From Icerya purchasi (lineage: Eukaryota; Arthropoda; Insecta; Hemiptera; Monophlebidae), in contig CM077115.1 of assembly GCA_039619475.1 (NCBI GenBank), positions 538,130,315-538,194,314 on the forward strand: 64,000 nt of DNA, read 5' to 3'. This document shows positions 22,715-33,370 of the stretch, piece after piece. Each line of letters starts with the position of its first letter. Within the stretch, counting starts at the first letter, position 1. The notes beneath the pieces are model-generated. The model was not told the DNA's origin, searched no databases, and worked only from the letters and a program-made list of their open reading frames with translations. The position numbers were made by a program, and so were the translations under genes.

Positions 22715-22985
22715 ATTATAAAAGAAGCCACTTTTAAAGCAATAATATCGGAAAAATTCAGTCAAAACGGGCAAAAGGAACACAAAAATTTTCTGCGGAT
22801 CTAGCTACCTTCAAACGCTCTCGCACAAAATTTTCGAAAATCGCAACCTCACTCGAAACAACCTTGCACTCAATATCGTTGTCCCAGAACATCGCGAAGT
22901 AAATCAGTCTATACTTTTTTGGCCGTCGCTAGGAATCGAACTCATGACCATTATCTTATTAATCAAGAGTTCACGCCACTCGAAG
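22715..22985 (-). repeat. Candidate tRNA-derived SINE
   Basis: On the minus strand a B-box-like GAGTTCGATTCC (22932-22943) lies about 35 nt after GTGGCGTGAAC, an A-box-like element, and is followed by TAGCGACGG. A non-coding tail of about 200 bp runs to the MULE edge. The fold of a full tRNA is not preserved. Low confidence. Confidence 0.35.
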
Positions 22986-23009
22986 TATTACATATAAACC
23001 TTAAATAAA

Positions 23010-23897
23010 CTCCTTCAGGCTCCCGGCTTTTTGCTCCATCTTCTCCGCAGAACTTTATGCCATTCTTCGAGCCGTTATATTTATTTCCTCAACTCGTTCC
23101 TCTGATAGATACCTAATCATTTCGGACTCCAAAAGTGCTCTTCAGGCTATATCCTCTCCCTTTCCCTCATATTCCATCGATTTTATTGTTTTCCGTATAC
23201 GTTCTCTCATCTATAGTTTTTCCCTTTCCCATTCCATTTCCATCGACCTACTTTGGGTTTCAAGTCATGCGTGTATTGATGGTAACGAGACGGTAAATTC
23301 CTTAGCACGCGTAGCGTTACACTCTCCACATTTTGTTAAAAAGATTCCTGGTCACCACATACCTCCCCTCTCCTAAATAATGCATGTCAGACTTTGGTCG
23401 GATGTGTATTCTCGCTCCTTTTCCAATCCTAACTCATTTTACCTTTCTATTCAGCCTAAACCCCCTTCCTGTTCTTGGTTCTATCATTTTCCTACTCTTA
23501 AACGTTTTTTTCATCATCGCTCTCTGCCGTTTGCGATTCAATCATACTTTGCTCCCATCCTCATGGTATCGTTTTGCACTTTCCCCATCCCCTTATTGTC
23601 CTTTGCACTCTAGCGACAGTTCCTTCGTCTGTGATCCTGACCACGTGCTGTTTGAATGTTCCAGTCTTTCCTTCGAACGTAATATCCTGTACGTTTAATT
23701 ATTAAAGCTGAATTTTCCTACTCCATATAGTGCTTCCTATATCTTAGCTTTGCCGTCATCCAATGTGGTTCCTATTCTTGTCTCATTTCTATCATTGATT
23801 TCTTACCGGATTAAAATGTAATCTCTAATCTAGTACAATTGTCCTGGGTAGCTGCCCTTGGTCGGCCAAGCCCAAAAAGAAAAAAAAAGAAAAAGAA
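23010..23897 (+). mobile_element. 5'-truncated family A LINE, copy 3, with 14-bp target duplication
   Basis: AAACCTTAAATAAA occurs at 22996-23009 and again at 23898-23911, immediately after an A-rich tail (23876-23897). This is a target-site duplication of the size expected for target-primed reverse transcription. The insert contains only RNase H, C-terminus and 3' UTR (GCTGCCCTTGGTCGGCCAAG). Confidence 0.85.
23040..23696 (+). pseudogene. RNase H and C-terminal part of family A ORF2
   Basis: Starting at about 23045 the frame reads AELYAILRAVIFISS (catalytic Glu), then YLIISDSKSALQAISS (catalytic Asp), then IDLLWVSSHACIDGNETVNS. The last motif should be HAGIEGNEVADSLA: the final catalytic Asp is Asn here. 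After a frameshift near 23380 come LWSDVYSRSFSNPNSFYLSI and then CDPDHVLFECSSL, the family's C-terminal Cys/His motif (about 23630-23670). Remains of an enzyme that would degrade the RNA strand of the RNA-DNA hybrid. Inactive by truncation and by the lost Asp. Confidence 0.8.
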
Positions 23898-23911
23898 AAA
23901 CCTTAAATAAA

Positions 23912-24117
23912 TCTGTTAAACAATATTACATTTCGCAAAACGTAAATAATCAAAACGCAATAATTCTAGCCAGGGGAGGATTAAGTATTCACGGGGCCCG
24001 GGGCTAGAAAGAAAAAAGGGTGAACAAATTCATTGCCATATATGTGCAAACAAAAAAAAGAACCTACTGCAAATGTATGAATGACTAATAAAATTAAAAT
24101 TAAATATGAGGAACATC
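23912..24117. other. Short spacer with a possible hAT MITE end
   Basis: CCAGGGGAGGATTAAGTATT at 23973 resembles the CAGGGCCGGATTAAG terminus of the MITE at 9236-9624. No partner end is visible, so it would be a fragment. Confidence 0.35.
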
Positions 24118-24871
24118 AGTGGGTGATTTGTGACGATTTAAAAGTAGTAAAAACTTCTTCCTTGGACAGTAAAGTGGAAACACGAAATATAATTGTTTTT
24201 TATGTCTTTGGGATAGCAGAGCTAAGGATCAGCTTTGGATTAGCAAAAATTAACCCCTAAAAAACGTCATGGTTTGAGAAAAACAAAACGTAATCAACGA
24301 ACCTTTAGTTGCAAGAGAAAAATGATATTTCCACCTTTTCATATCGAGTTAGGACTTTTGAAGCAATTTGTAAAGGCGTTAAACCGAGATAAACTTTGCT
24401 TTGGATACCTTAATACGTAAATTTCCTGCGATTAGCATGGAAAAACTGAAAGTAGGCATATTTGATGGCTCTCAGATAAGACAGGTTATAAAAGATGCAC
24501 GATTTACCGCATCAATGAGCGAGATTGAATCTAATGTTTGGTGCTCATTTGTTGAATTTGTACAAAATTTTCTCAGCAATCATAAAGCAGAGAATTATAC
24601 AAAATTAGTAGAAACTATGTTTTCTAACTTTAATTTTCTCGACTGTAATATGAGCATAAAACTTCACTACCTCCACAACCACATAGATTGATTCTTACAA
24701 AACCTAAGTGATTATAGTGAAGAACAGGGGGAAAGATTTCATCAGGACATTAGAATGGTGGAAGAGCGATATCAAGGAAGATGGGATGCTCATATGCTGG
24801 TCGGCTACTGTTGGGGTCTGCAGCAAGAATGTTATACTAAACTCCATGCTAGAAAGTCGTATAAAAGATAA
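24118..24871 (+). pseudogene. Decayed copy of a multicopy arthropod protein (CLWDSRA...EEQGERFHQDI)
   Basis: Pieces in order: WVICDDLKVVK (24120), NCFLCLWDSRAKDQLWISK (about 24185-24250), a decayed NEPLVAREK segment, IELGLLKQFVKALNRD (about 24345-24395), then one long frame from 24401. This last frame holds RKFPAISMEKLKVGIFDGSQ and MSIKLHYLHNHID; it meets TGA at 24689-24691, then runs on in frame with SDYSEEQGERFHQDIRMVEE and RYQGRWDAHMLVGYCW to a TAA at 24869-24871. I recognise these motifs from a protein of unknown biochemical function found in many copies in arthropod and some cnidarian genomes, generally treated as transposon-associated. At least two frameshifts and one TGA make this copy a pseudogene. 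Confidence 0.65.
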
Positions 24872-24879
24872 TTTTTAAG

Positions 24880-25785
24880 TGATAAGCCATGAATGTTATG
24901 TTTATCTACTTTGTGAAATAAATTCCTTACTTCGTATCCATTGTTTTTAATGAGGCCTTGTAGTAAATACTAATATTTATAACCTGAAATATATATGAGT
25001 TAACAAAAAAATGATTTTGTTCTAAAAGAGGTCAATATAGCGTATCTTAAAAATTAGATCTGGTAGACTAAATCTAACATTTGTTTTCGATTCTACACCC
25101 AAAAATTACGTAGAAACAGTTCAAAAACAGCAGGCACCAAAATGTATATTACGCTGTGTAATCGACGATATTCGAAACTCAAAAAATAATACTAAAGACA
25201 GAACAAACTATTAGATCGTTGTCGAAAGATCGCGCCACCAACCCTGATGCATATCATACTGAAAACATTAAAATTCATTTAAAACTCGCGAAACCGAATT
25301 TTGCTATAAATTAGACCTTGACAGGTCGATTTATTGGCCCAAAATACCCCTGGTGTGCAAATTTCATCCGAATCGTTAGAGTCGTTTCCGAAATACGCGA
25401 TGTGTAATATATATATAAATATACAAAAATTACTCGTTTAAAGATATTAGATAGATAAATAACGCTAAACTTGTCCCAAATTTTTGTATCATTTATATAA
25501 GACCTAATAGTACATTTATATTTTTATGTAGGATCAAAATTAAATATCTTGTACAAAAAATTAAATAATTAATGTTTTACTAAAGTATAATAATTTTTAG
25601 TTTTTAGGTTGGAGAATAACACGCGTTAGTGGACCGATATTTCTTAAGAGCACATACATGGGTAATTTAATATAGTGTATATTATTATCAGTTACCTCAT
25701 ATCCACTGTGAGAGCATTTTGAGTATAAGTTTACAAGGTTAGTAATCGAACGCTATTTAACATATGCAATTAATTTCTTCGGCGC
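24880..25785. other. AT-rich region with a fragment of MITE family B
   Basis: At 25718-25765 ATTTTGAGTATAAGTTTACA and TTAGTAATCGAACG reproduce the inner TIR of MITE family B. No second end is found, so it is a truncated copy. The rest holds nothing recognised. Confidence 0.5.
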
Positions 25786-28700
25786 AAAGGGCCTAGCCAG
25801 GTAAGATAGGCGAATCGGCCCCCGAAGCATATCGAAAAAGTGATGGTGCCATCATTTTGTATATGAAAAAGTATACCTCTGTGCAAATTTTCAGCCCCCT
25901 AAACCTAAACCTAACCTCAAAAAAAATGTTTTCCATTTTGGGGGTTTTTACGTGTAGCTTCGTCAATTTTTAACCTAGAACACTCTTTTTTTTTTTTAAT
26001 GTAGGTTTTTTAAGCCCTACAAAGTGGTCAAGGCCGATTTTTTTTTTTACGCAAAATTCAAATTTTTAGGCGCGTTCGAAAATTTCATTTTAAAATATTT
26101 TTAAAACAAAGATAGACGACATTCCGGAAAAAATATATGTTGTGTAAATTAGCGCCAAAAATATGTATGAATTTTTTCAGATTTTTAAAAGTGGCGGAAC
26201 AAGGTCAAAAAAAATAAAAACCGTTTTTTTTCGAATTTTCGCCTATATACGCCCTCTCCCTCGCATCCAACACTTTCGTATGCAATTATTTTAGGCAGAA
26301 AATTAACTTTGGAAGCATTATGGATTGTAACATATCGAAAATAAGTCAGAAGTTTCCAATTTTTACTCTCAAGTGCCAGAGACCTTAAAAAGCCCATTAT
26401 ACTGATGACAATCACGCATATACGCATATATTCTTCTACAGTATGTGTAAATATGCACATTATATACTTTTTGAAAAGGAAGATACAGATGTACTGAATG
26501 CATTGTTTTGGGTTGTCTATTAAACGCCACCTAGCGGGAGCAATCATCCCGATTCTTCACAATACACCCGAACTCGCGTATATTATTTACAGAATTTTAG
26601 GAACTATATATTATATGAAATAATGCCTAGAAAGTGGGTACGATATTTTTGATTATTGAAAGAGCTGCAACAAGGTAAGTTAAATAATAACTGTTTTTCT
26701 CGTACTTTAGCATTTGCCTGCTCATAGCCCTTTCACACAATTTTTTCTTCATTAAATAACCAATAATTACTTCAATAATTGTAATGCAAAGATCAACTTA
26801 AACGTAAACACTAGAGAAAACAAACCATGTGTTGTAGCAAAGGATAAAGGAGACCACGCAGCTCTATGATAGAGTCTCTATCTATAAAATAGACGCCGTC
26901 AACAGAGAACAGCTACGCCTGACGCCGCCATGCAGTTTTCGACAGAAAAATAATTCAATTTCGAATACAGCATGCAGCTTTCGAGATTCAAGTGTATGTT
27001 GACGAACAGGAATGTCATTAATCATAAATAGAATAAACAATTGATTTCAGGACAGAATTTGTATTACGAATATTATTTATATTATTTTGGACGATTTGCA
27101 GATTTAATTACTTACTGAACCTAAGCCAATAAGTCCAAGAACTTTAACAAATTCAGCCTTCATGCTTATGAATACAATATGTTTGCGTTGAATAAGAAGG
27201 CAGAGTAGGTAACTCCAATAAAGTTTTTGGAATTTTCCAAGATGATATTCGCACTCAATCAAGCAGAAAAAAAGTTGGAAAAGGGTTTTTAAATGAACAT
27301 GATACAGAAAAAATTGCGTGAAAGGGCTATGAGCAGGCAAATGCTAAAGTGCGAGAAAAACAGTTATTATTTAACTTACCTTGTTGCAGCTCTTTCAATA
27401 ATCAAAAATATCGTACTCACTTTCTAGGTATTATTTCATATAATATATAGTTCCTAAAATTCTGTAAATTTTTTTTTTATTTTTTATTAATTCATGTGCG
27501 ACACCTTAATCCCCACCAAGTCAGTTGACTTGTCGGCGGGTTCCCAAAATAAACACACACGAGTAAATTCATTTAATAAGTTTATATTACATGCTTAGTT
27601 TCTATAACATCCTTATTCATCTATAACTACTTTATAAATCATTTAAATATCTATTTCACACAAATTAACAATGCATATATAACATACACGCATATGTACA
27701 CCTACATCTACAAATATGCACACCCATGCACGTGCATACACACACCTAAATGTTTTATATAACATTGTTCACTATTTTCCAGCAGCATTTCCTTTGATTT
27801 AGTTTTACTTATTTTATTTTTGTTTTCTTTTATAATATTATTTATCTGAGTATTATTAAGTAACTTTGTTAAAACCAATTGTTGTAATTTGTCTTCATGT
27901 TTATTAGCGTGTCTTCTATATTGATATTCGTATTGTCTAACATTACGCAATCTGTAATTACATTTATTTCTTAGTGTTACACTGATTTCTTTTTCTATAT
28001 ATTTAATTAGTATATTGTATTTAAGTATCATTTTTGGGGTAAGTATTAAATGTCTTTTCCTAATATTTGAAGAACTTATATTAGAAAGAGTTTCATATTT
28101 TTTTTCTACACAGAGTTTGAAACATTTATCCTGTAAATAATTTAATTGCTTTAGTTTTGTATTATTCGCGTGCCCGTTACATGTTACTGTATAAAGAAAT
28201 ATAGTACACGCGAGTTCGGGTGTATTGTGAAGAATCGGGATGATTGCTCCCGCTAGGAGGCGTTTAATAGACAACCCAAAACAATGCATTCAGTACATCT
28301 GTATCTTCCTTTTCAAAAAGTATATAATGTGCATATTTACACATACTGTAGAAGAATATATGCGTATATGCGTGATTGTCATCAGTATAATGGGCTTTTT
28401 AAGGTCTCTGGCACTTGAGAGTAAAAATTGGAAACTTCTGACTTATTTTCGATATGTTACAATCCATAATGCTTCCAAAGTTAATTTTCTGCCTAAAATA
28501 ATTGCATACGAAAGTGTTGGATGCGAGGGAGAGGGCGTATATAGGCGAAAATTCGAAAAAAAACGGTTTTTATTTTTTTTGACCTTGTTCCGCCACTTTT
28601 AAAAATCTGAAAAAATTCATACATATTTTTGGCGCTAATTTACACAACATATATTTTTTCCGGAATGTCGTCTATCTTTGTTTTAAAAATATTTTAAAAT

Positions 28701-29004
28701 GAAATTTTCGAACGCGCCTAAAAATTTGAATTTCGCGTAAAAAAAAAAAAATCGGCCTTGACCACTTTGTAGGGCTTAAAAAACCTACATTAAAAAAAAA
28801 AAAGAGTGTTCTAGGTTAAAAATTGACGAAGCTACACGTAAAAACCCCCAAAATGGAAAACATTTTTTTTTGAAGTTAGGTTTAGGTTTAGGGGGCTGAA
28901 AATATGCACAGAGGTATACTTTTTCATATTCAAAATGATGGCACCATCATTTTTTCGATATGCTTCGGGGGCCGATTCGTCTATCTTACCTGTCTAGGCC
29001 CTTT
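25786..29004. mobile_element. Giant fold-back element: inverted arms of about 960 bp around a 557-bp loop
   Basis: The left arm, 25786-26748 (963 bp), is repeated inverted at 27306-29004. Removing a 738-bp LINE insertion (27470-28207) leaves a right arm of 961 bp. The outer ends are AAAGGGCCTAG and its inverse CTAGGCCCTTT; the inner ends lie near CAATTTTTTCT. By eye the arms match at well above 95%, with scattered substitutions. Each arm contains the same 120-codon ORF (26185-26547 minus, 28240-28602 plus), which has no motif and is a by-product of the repeat. A transcript across it could fold into a hairpin of nearly 1 kb. Confidence 0.85.
27470..28207 (-). mobile_element. 5'-truncated LINE inserted in the right arm of the fold-back
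   Basis: Absent from the left arm, which reads straight from GTAAAT into ATACGCGAG at the equivalent place. The T-run at 27469-27480 is the minus-strand tail. The coding remnant runs from about 28207 to 27708: NGHANNTKLKQLNYLQDKCF, KLCVEKKYETLSN, RKRHLILTPKMILKYNILIK, NNTQINNIIKENKNKISK. This is a post-palm C-terminal region without RNase H, of CR1/Jockey-like appearance. The 193-codon frame beginning at 28289 starts in fold-back sequence (IIPILHNTPEL) and only then enters the LINE, so its first part is not LINE protein. Confidence 0.8.
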
Positions 29005-29006
29005 AT

Positions 29007-30133
29007 GGGTAGTGCTATGTCGACAACAAGTTAGGAGAATAACAGGTTCCTATGATATCTGATATTTTTGATCTGGTAACATGTGTTATCTAAAAACAAA
29101 ATATAGAGTAACCGCGTATCGCTAATGAATAATAATTATAACTGAATTACAATTGTTGATATTGTATAAGATATTATTACAAATTATGTTTCTTTTATAT
29201 ATCTGAAATATATTAATAAAATTTTTATATTGTCTAATTACAGTTACTTAAATTTAAAAAAGTAATATCTAAGGTATTTATTTGTAATTGATTTTGCTCA
29301 TTTTAAAGACGACTCAAGTTAGAAACTTAAAATATGTTTTGAAAAATGTACGGATTTTATGGTAATGTGAAATTTTACTTCGTTTCCAATAAATTGTTAA
29401 CCCCTTTCGCTAAGTATCAATTTAGAATTGTATGCGATGTATTGCTTTTGTAAATCCGAGTAAAATCTGGAAAAAACAATACTTCAACATCTATTTGAGA
29501 TAAAGTTTATATGATTAATCATAAAGAATTCATTCCCAATTCTAAATTAATTCCTAGCTGTTATATTTTCATTAAACGGACCATGGGCGTCGCCAGCGGG
29601 GGGCAGGCGGGGCAGCTGCCCCCCCCCTCCTCGGAGCCTTGAAACTTTTTAATCAACTGGCCATAGTGAGTGTTCATAGGCGCGTAATCATGAATAATTT
29701 GTCAGAAACCCACGAAAATTATGTTTTAATTAAGATTTTATTCTTGTTTAATAAAATATTAAGCCTTTACAACTTATAAATTTCATTTTTTTTATAACTC
29801 ATATCCTTTTTCAATCATCTTGCCCCCCCCCCCGGCCCATCGGCTGGCGACGCCCTTGAAACGGACACTGTTAATAATGGCCAAATTTGTTACCAGCAAA
29901 ATTTTTGACAGTAAAAATTAATATTTGATAAGAAAATAGTGTTTTAAAATAATACTTTTTTCACAAATTACAACAAACAATGAAAAATACTAAATAGCGA
30001 AACTAAAATTTATAGATAAGTAAAGTTGTGAGATTTAAAATAATAGAAACGAACAAACATAAATGTGAACAAAAATAACAGCTTTTGTAAGAACCTGTTA
30101 TTCTCCTAACTTGTTGTCCACATAGCAGTACCC
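29007..30133. mobile_element. TIR element (43-bp TIRs) abutting the fold-back
   Basis: The left end, 29007-29049, reads GGGTAGTGCTATGTCGACAA and on to GGAGAATAACAGGTTC. The right end, 30091-30133, is its inverse with one or two mismatches. It is 1127 bp long, non-coding, and carries a nested hAT MITE (29582-29858). Its left TIR begins two bases after the fold-back's right edge. Confidence 0.75.
29582..29858. mobile_element. hAT-type MITE, 277 bp, with perfect 8-bp target duplication
   Basis: AAACGGAC at 29574-29581 and 29859-29866 flanks it exactly. The ends are CATGGGCGTCGCCAGC (left) and its inverse GCTGGCGACGCCCTTG (right, one mismatch). Poly-G and poly-C tracts lie just inside both TIRs (GGGGGGCAGGCGGGG, then a C-run at about 29823-29833). 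No coding capacity. Confidence 0.85.
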
Positions 30134-30537
30134 GAAATGTATAACCATCGTTGACATATCAAATTTCACTTCATTTTTTTATTATTTTCATGTGCAAACA
30201 ACTATATTCTTGGACTTAAAATATTTTTAGGAATTGAATCGAAAAACAAATTATTTTTCAATATAATATAATAAACAAATAAAAGAAATTAAAGATTACA
30301 ACTTTGTAAAACAATAGTTTTAACAGAAAATTTTCCGTTATAAATTGATTTGTATTTCAATAATGTGTGGACATTTTTATTTTAAGCAGTATTATAAATA
30401 ACGGGATTCATTTGTAATATTTTCATAATATGATTTTTTATCGTCATAATAAAGAGATCATTAAATTGTCAACTGTAGCGCTGTAATTGCACAGCTGAAA
30501 TTATTCTGTTCGATTACCAACGCTGTAAACTTGTACA
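30134..30537. mobile_element. MITE family B, copy 3 (truncated, interrupted by copy 4)
   Basis: Reverse-oriented match to the interior and one end of the 7025-7615 element: CATGTGCAAACAACTATATT, TTTAAGCAGTATTATAAATAACGGGATTCAT in two parts, and TTCGATTACCAACGCTGTAA at the end. Its terminal TIR is cut at about 30533 by copy 4. Confidence 0.7.
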
Positions 30538-31163
30538 CTTAAACGAATGTAACACGAATTTGAGTATAAGTTTGCAGCGTTGGTAATCGAACGGAAAAAT
30601 TTTACGGAGCGATTAGAGTGCAATCAGTCGGTCGTGTTGAAAATTATTTATGTTTACATTACGCTCAACCGAATCTAACAGAATTTTAAGTAGGTAGGAG
30701 TTAGTAATAATAATATATACTAATTATCGCAGTTTCTAAAACAAAACATATTTCGAATTTTGCATTGAGAAAGTGTGTACATCAGTTTTTTCAGAAGTCT
30801 CAAAACTTAGAGAGGTTAAATACTAATTGTAAGTATTGTTTACATTAATCAAATAATAATATAAGTTGTAATTTCATCGATGTAATTGTATTTAGGTATC
30901 AATTTTTTTCATCATAATATTCCGTCAAACAAATTTTCCGTTGGAAATTACTCTGTATTTCAATGTTTAGACATTTTTATTTTAAGCAGTATTAAAAATA
31001 ACAGGATTCATGTGTAATATTTTCATAATATAATTTTTTATCTTCATAATAAAGAAATCATTAATTGCCGACTGATGGCGCTGTAATCACTCAGTGAAAA
31101 ATTTTCCGTTCGATTACCAATGCTGCAAACTTATACTCAGAATCGGGTTACATTCGTTTAAAC
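30538..31163. mobile_element. MITE family B, copy 4 (both ends present)
   Basis: The left TIR starts CTTAAACGAATGTAACACGA and the right TIR ends TACATTCGTTTAAAC (31163). The core TTGAGTATAAGTTTGCAGCG is present at the left and inverted at the right. About 626 bp, no ORF. It is nested in the end of copy 3. Confidence 0.75.
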
Positions 31164-31186
31164 GCCGATGACCAGCGGATCAACCC

Positions 31187-33370
31187 CAGAAAAGCGCGCC
31201 CAATCAGAACGCTGTATTTAATGTCGAATGATATTTCTTTACCTTCTTATTGTTTTTATTTTCATTTCTCGTGTAACGGTAAATTTTTGATTGTATTAAT
31301 GAAAGCTAATGAATGAATTAAAATGTATAACAGAAACTTTGAAATATTGTAAGTGTTTTATGCAATTATCGAATAAGCGAAGTTTAATTCGGCATAAGAA
31401 AAATTGTTGTGCTCCAAAATGAACATAATTAGAAACAATTATAAAGTAATATACAGTATACATGATAGCAAAGTAAACGTTTCAAACAAACAAGTTTTGC
31501 TTTTGAAACATAATGGTCAGCTTGCAAAATTTATTCATTTTCCTTAAATGTTAATAACTAAAGTATTTTGTTTATAAACTATATGCAGTATTCTTGAATC
31601 ACAATATTATTCTTAAAATTGGTGATGTTAAACTCACTCCCAATCGGACCTACATATAGAAATAAACTGCTAATTCTTAATAAATATAGGAAATTAAAAT
31701 TATGATGCATTCTGGTAGGAATTAAGACCTCAGAGTTTGCAGGTAATATTAAAAAATATAACGTTACAAAAAAAATTATTTTTCTACGTTTAATAAACTA
31801 TTTTTTAAAATGTGAATATGTGAATTTTTATCGAAATTAAACATTGATATGGCAGACTTGAGGACAAGAATGGTGGAAAAAAAATAATAACTTTACAGAA
31901 TAAGTTTATTTTATTTTATTAAAAAATTCTCGAATCCATTGAAGAAACATTACTTGTAAAATATGATTATTCATTTATTAATACTAGTATGTTCTTTAAA
32001 CGTGTTTTTCTGCAGTTATTTACGTCATAAAAATATAAGATTTTTAAATAACCTGTATTAGTACTTAAAATTTGTAATTGTTGATTAGAAAGACTCATTT
32101 AGTTTAGTTTTTTTAATAGAATGTGCAAGTGTGTAATGACGAAAGATAAACGGCTAAGATTATACTCAAATCATATTTAAAATTTTAAATACCTGAACTT
32201 TAAAAATAAGTATATTTTGGTTTTCTCTTTTTTTCGTATATTTATGAAGGTATTACAACATATGAAATCAGAAGTTGTTTTAGAAATTATTTAAATATCG
32301 TTCATTTTTTATTTTTTCAAATTTTTTGTATATTTACCTAACTATTTTTTAGAGAAAATAGTTTCGATCACCTGTTAGTAATATATCTAAGTCCGTAATA
32401 AATTTCTTAATTTTGCTACATCTAAAATTAATTTTCTTTGGATTGTTTTAGAACATTACTTTTTGTAAAATGTTTAAATTTTTTTGTAAATAAAAAAAAA
32501 TCGTGTAATTTTGACCATTTGTAGAGATTAATGGAAATCTTAAATGTTTAAATTTCTTTTGTAAATAAAAAAACAAAAACGTGAAATTTTGACCGTTTGT
32601 AGAGATTAATGGAAATCTTAATTTATAAATTAATGAAAAAGAACCTTTAAACCTATTTTAAACTGTTTAAAATTTCGATTAAATACCCTTTCGAATTTGA
32701 ATTCTATAAGTGACATTGATTTTTCATGTGAACCGAATATAAGCACTTAAAATTTTGTACGTCAAACTAAAAAAAGTAAATACAAATAATAATTATTTCT
32801 CTAAAATTTGATAGTAGTTTTAGTTTTTATTTTATGTTATTATGGTGTATATATTCTAAAATACACTATACAAGGCGTGAAATAAAAAGTATTTCATAGT
32901 TGTTTAATGATTTTATTCTAATGTAACTGCTCATTGATCAAACTAAAATCGCTCGGCGAATTAGAAATTATACACTTTGACCTGCTTTTTGCCAAAGAAA
33001 CTAATTAGCGATCCGCTTTGTCTAATTCGCTGGATGCTGTTTTATAAAAAACTTCTAGGATAACAACTTATGCTAATTACAGAGGATCTGTAATAACAAC
33101 TATATAAGTTTAAATTTCTCTCCGAAAATTTAGTTCAGTAAAAATATAACTCATTCAAATTTATAACGGAAACTTGTCTTCTTTAAAAAGAGGCATTATC
33201 GAAAAATAAAAATAGTAATATTTTAAAAAAGCTTATCACAGTAGTGGGTTTAAAAATCTTATATTTTTTGAATATAAATAATCGCGGAAAAATTCAATAA
33301 CAATGATAAGGTAAAGAAATATCATTGGACATTAAATACAGCGTTCTGATTGGGCTGGCTTCTCTGAGAT
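31187..33370. mobile_element. Element of about 2.2 kb with 65-bp imperfect TIRs, non-coding
   Basis: CCCAATCAGAACGCTGTATT followed by TAATGTC and ATGATATTTCTTTACCTT at 31198-31252 reappears inverted at 33303-33355. The interior shows no transposase and only short ORFs. It contains a two-unit tandem duplication (32469-32620). Confidence 0.6.
32469..32620 (+). repeat. Two-unit tandem duplication, about 75 bp per unit
   Basis: AAATGTTTAAATTT...TTTTGACC(A/G)TTTGTAGAGATTAATGGAAATCTT occurs twice back to back, differing by a few bases. Confidence 0.7.

Noticed and set aside
26185..28602. Two identical 120-codon ORFs (26185-26547 minus, 28240-28602 plus)
   Set aside because: They are the same stretch of the two inverted arms. 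The protein has no motif, and the identity follows from the repeat, not from coding selection.
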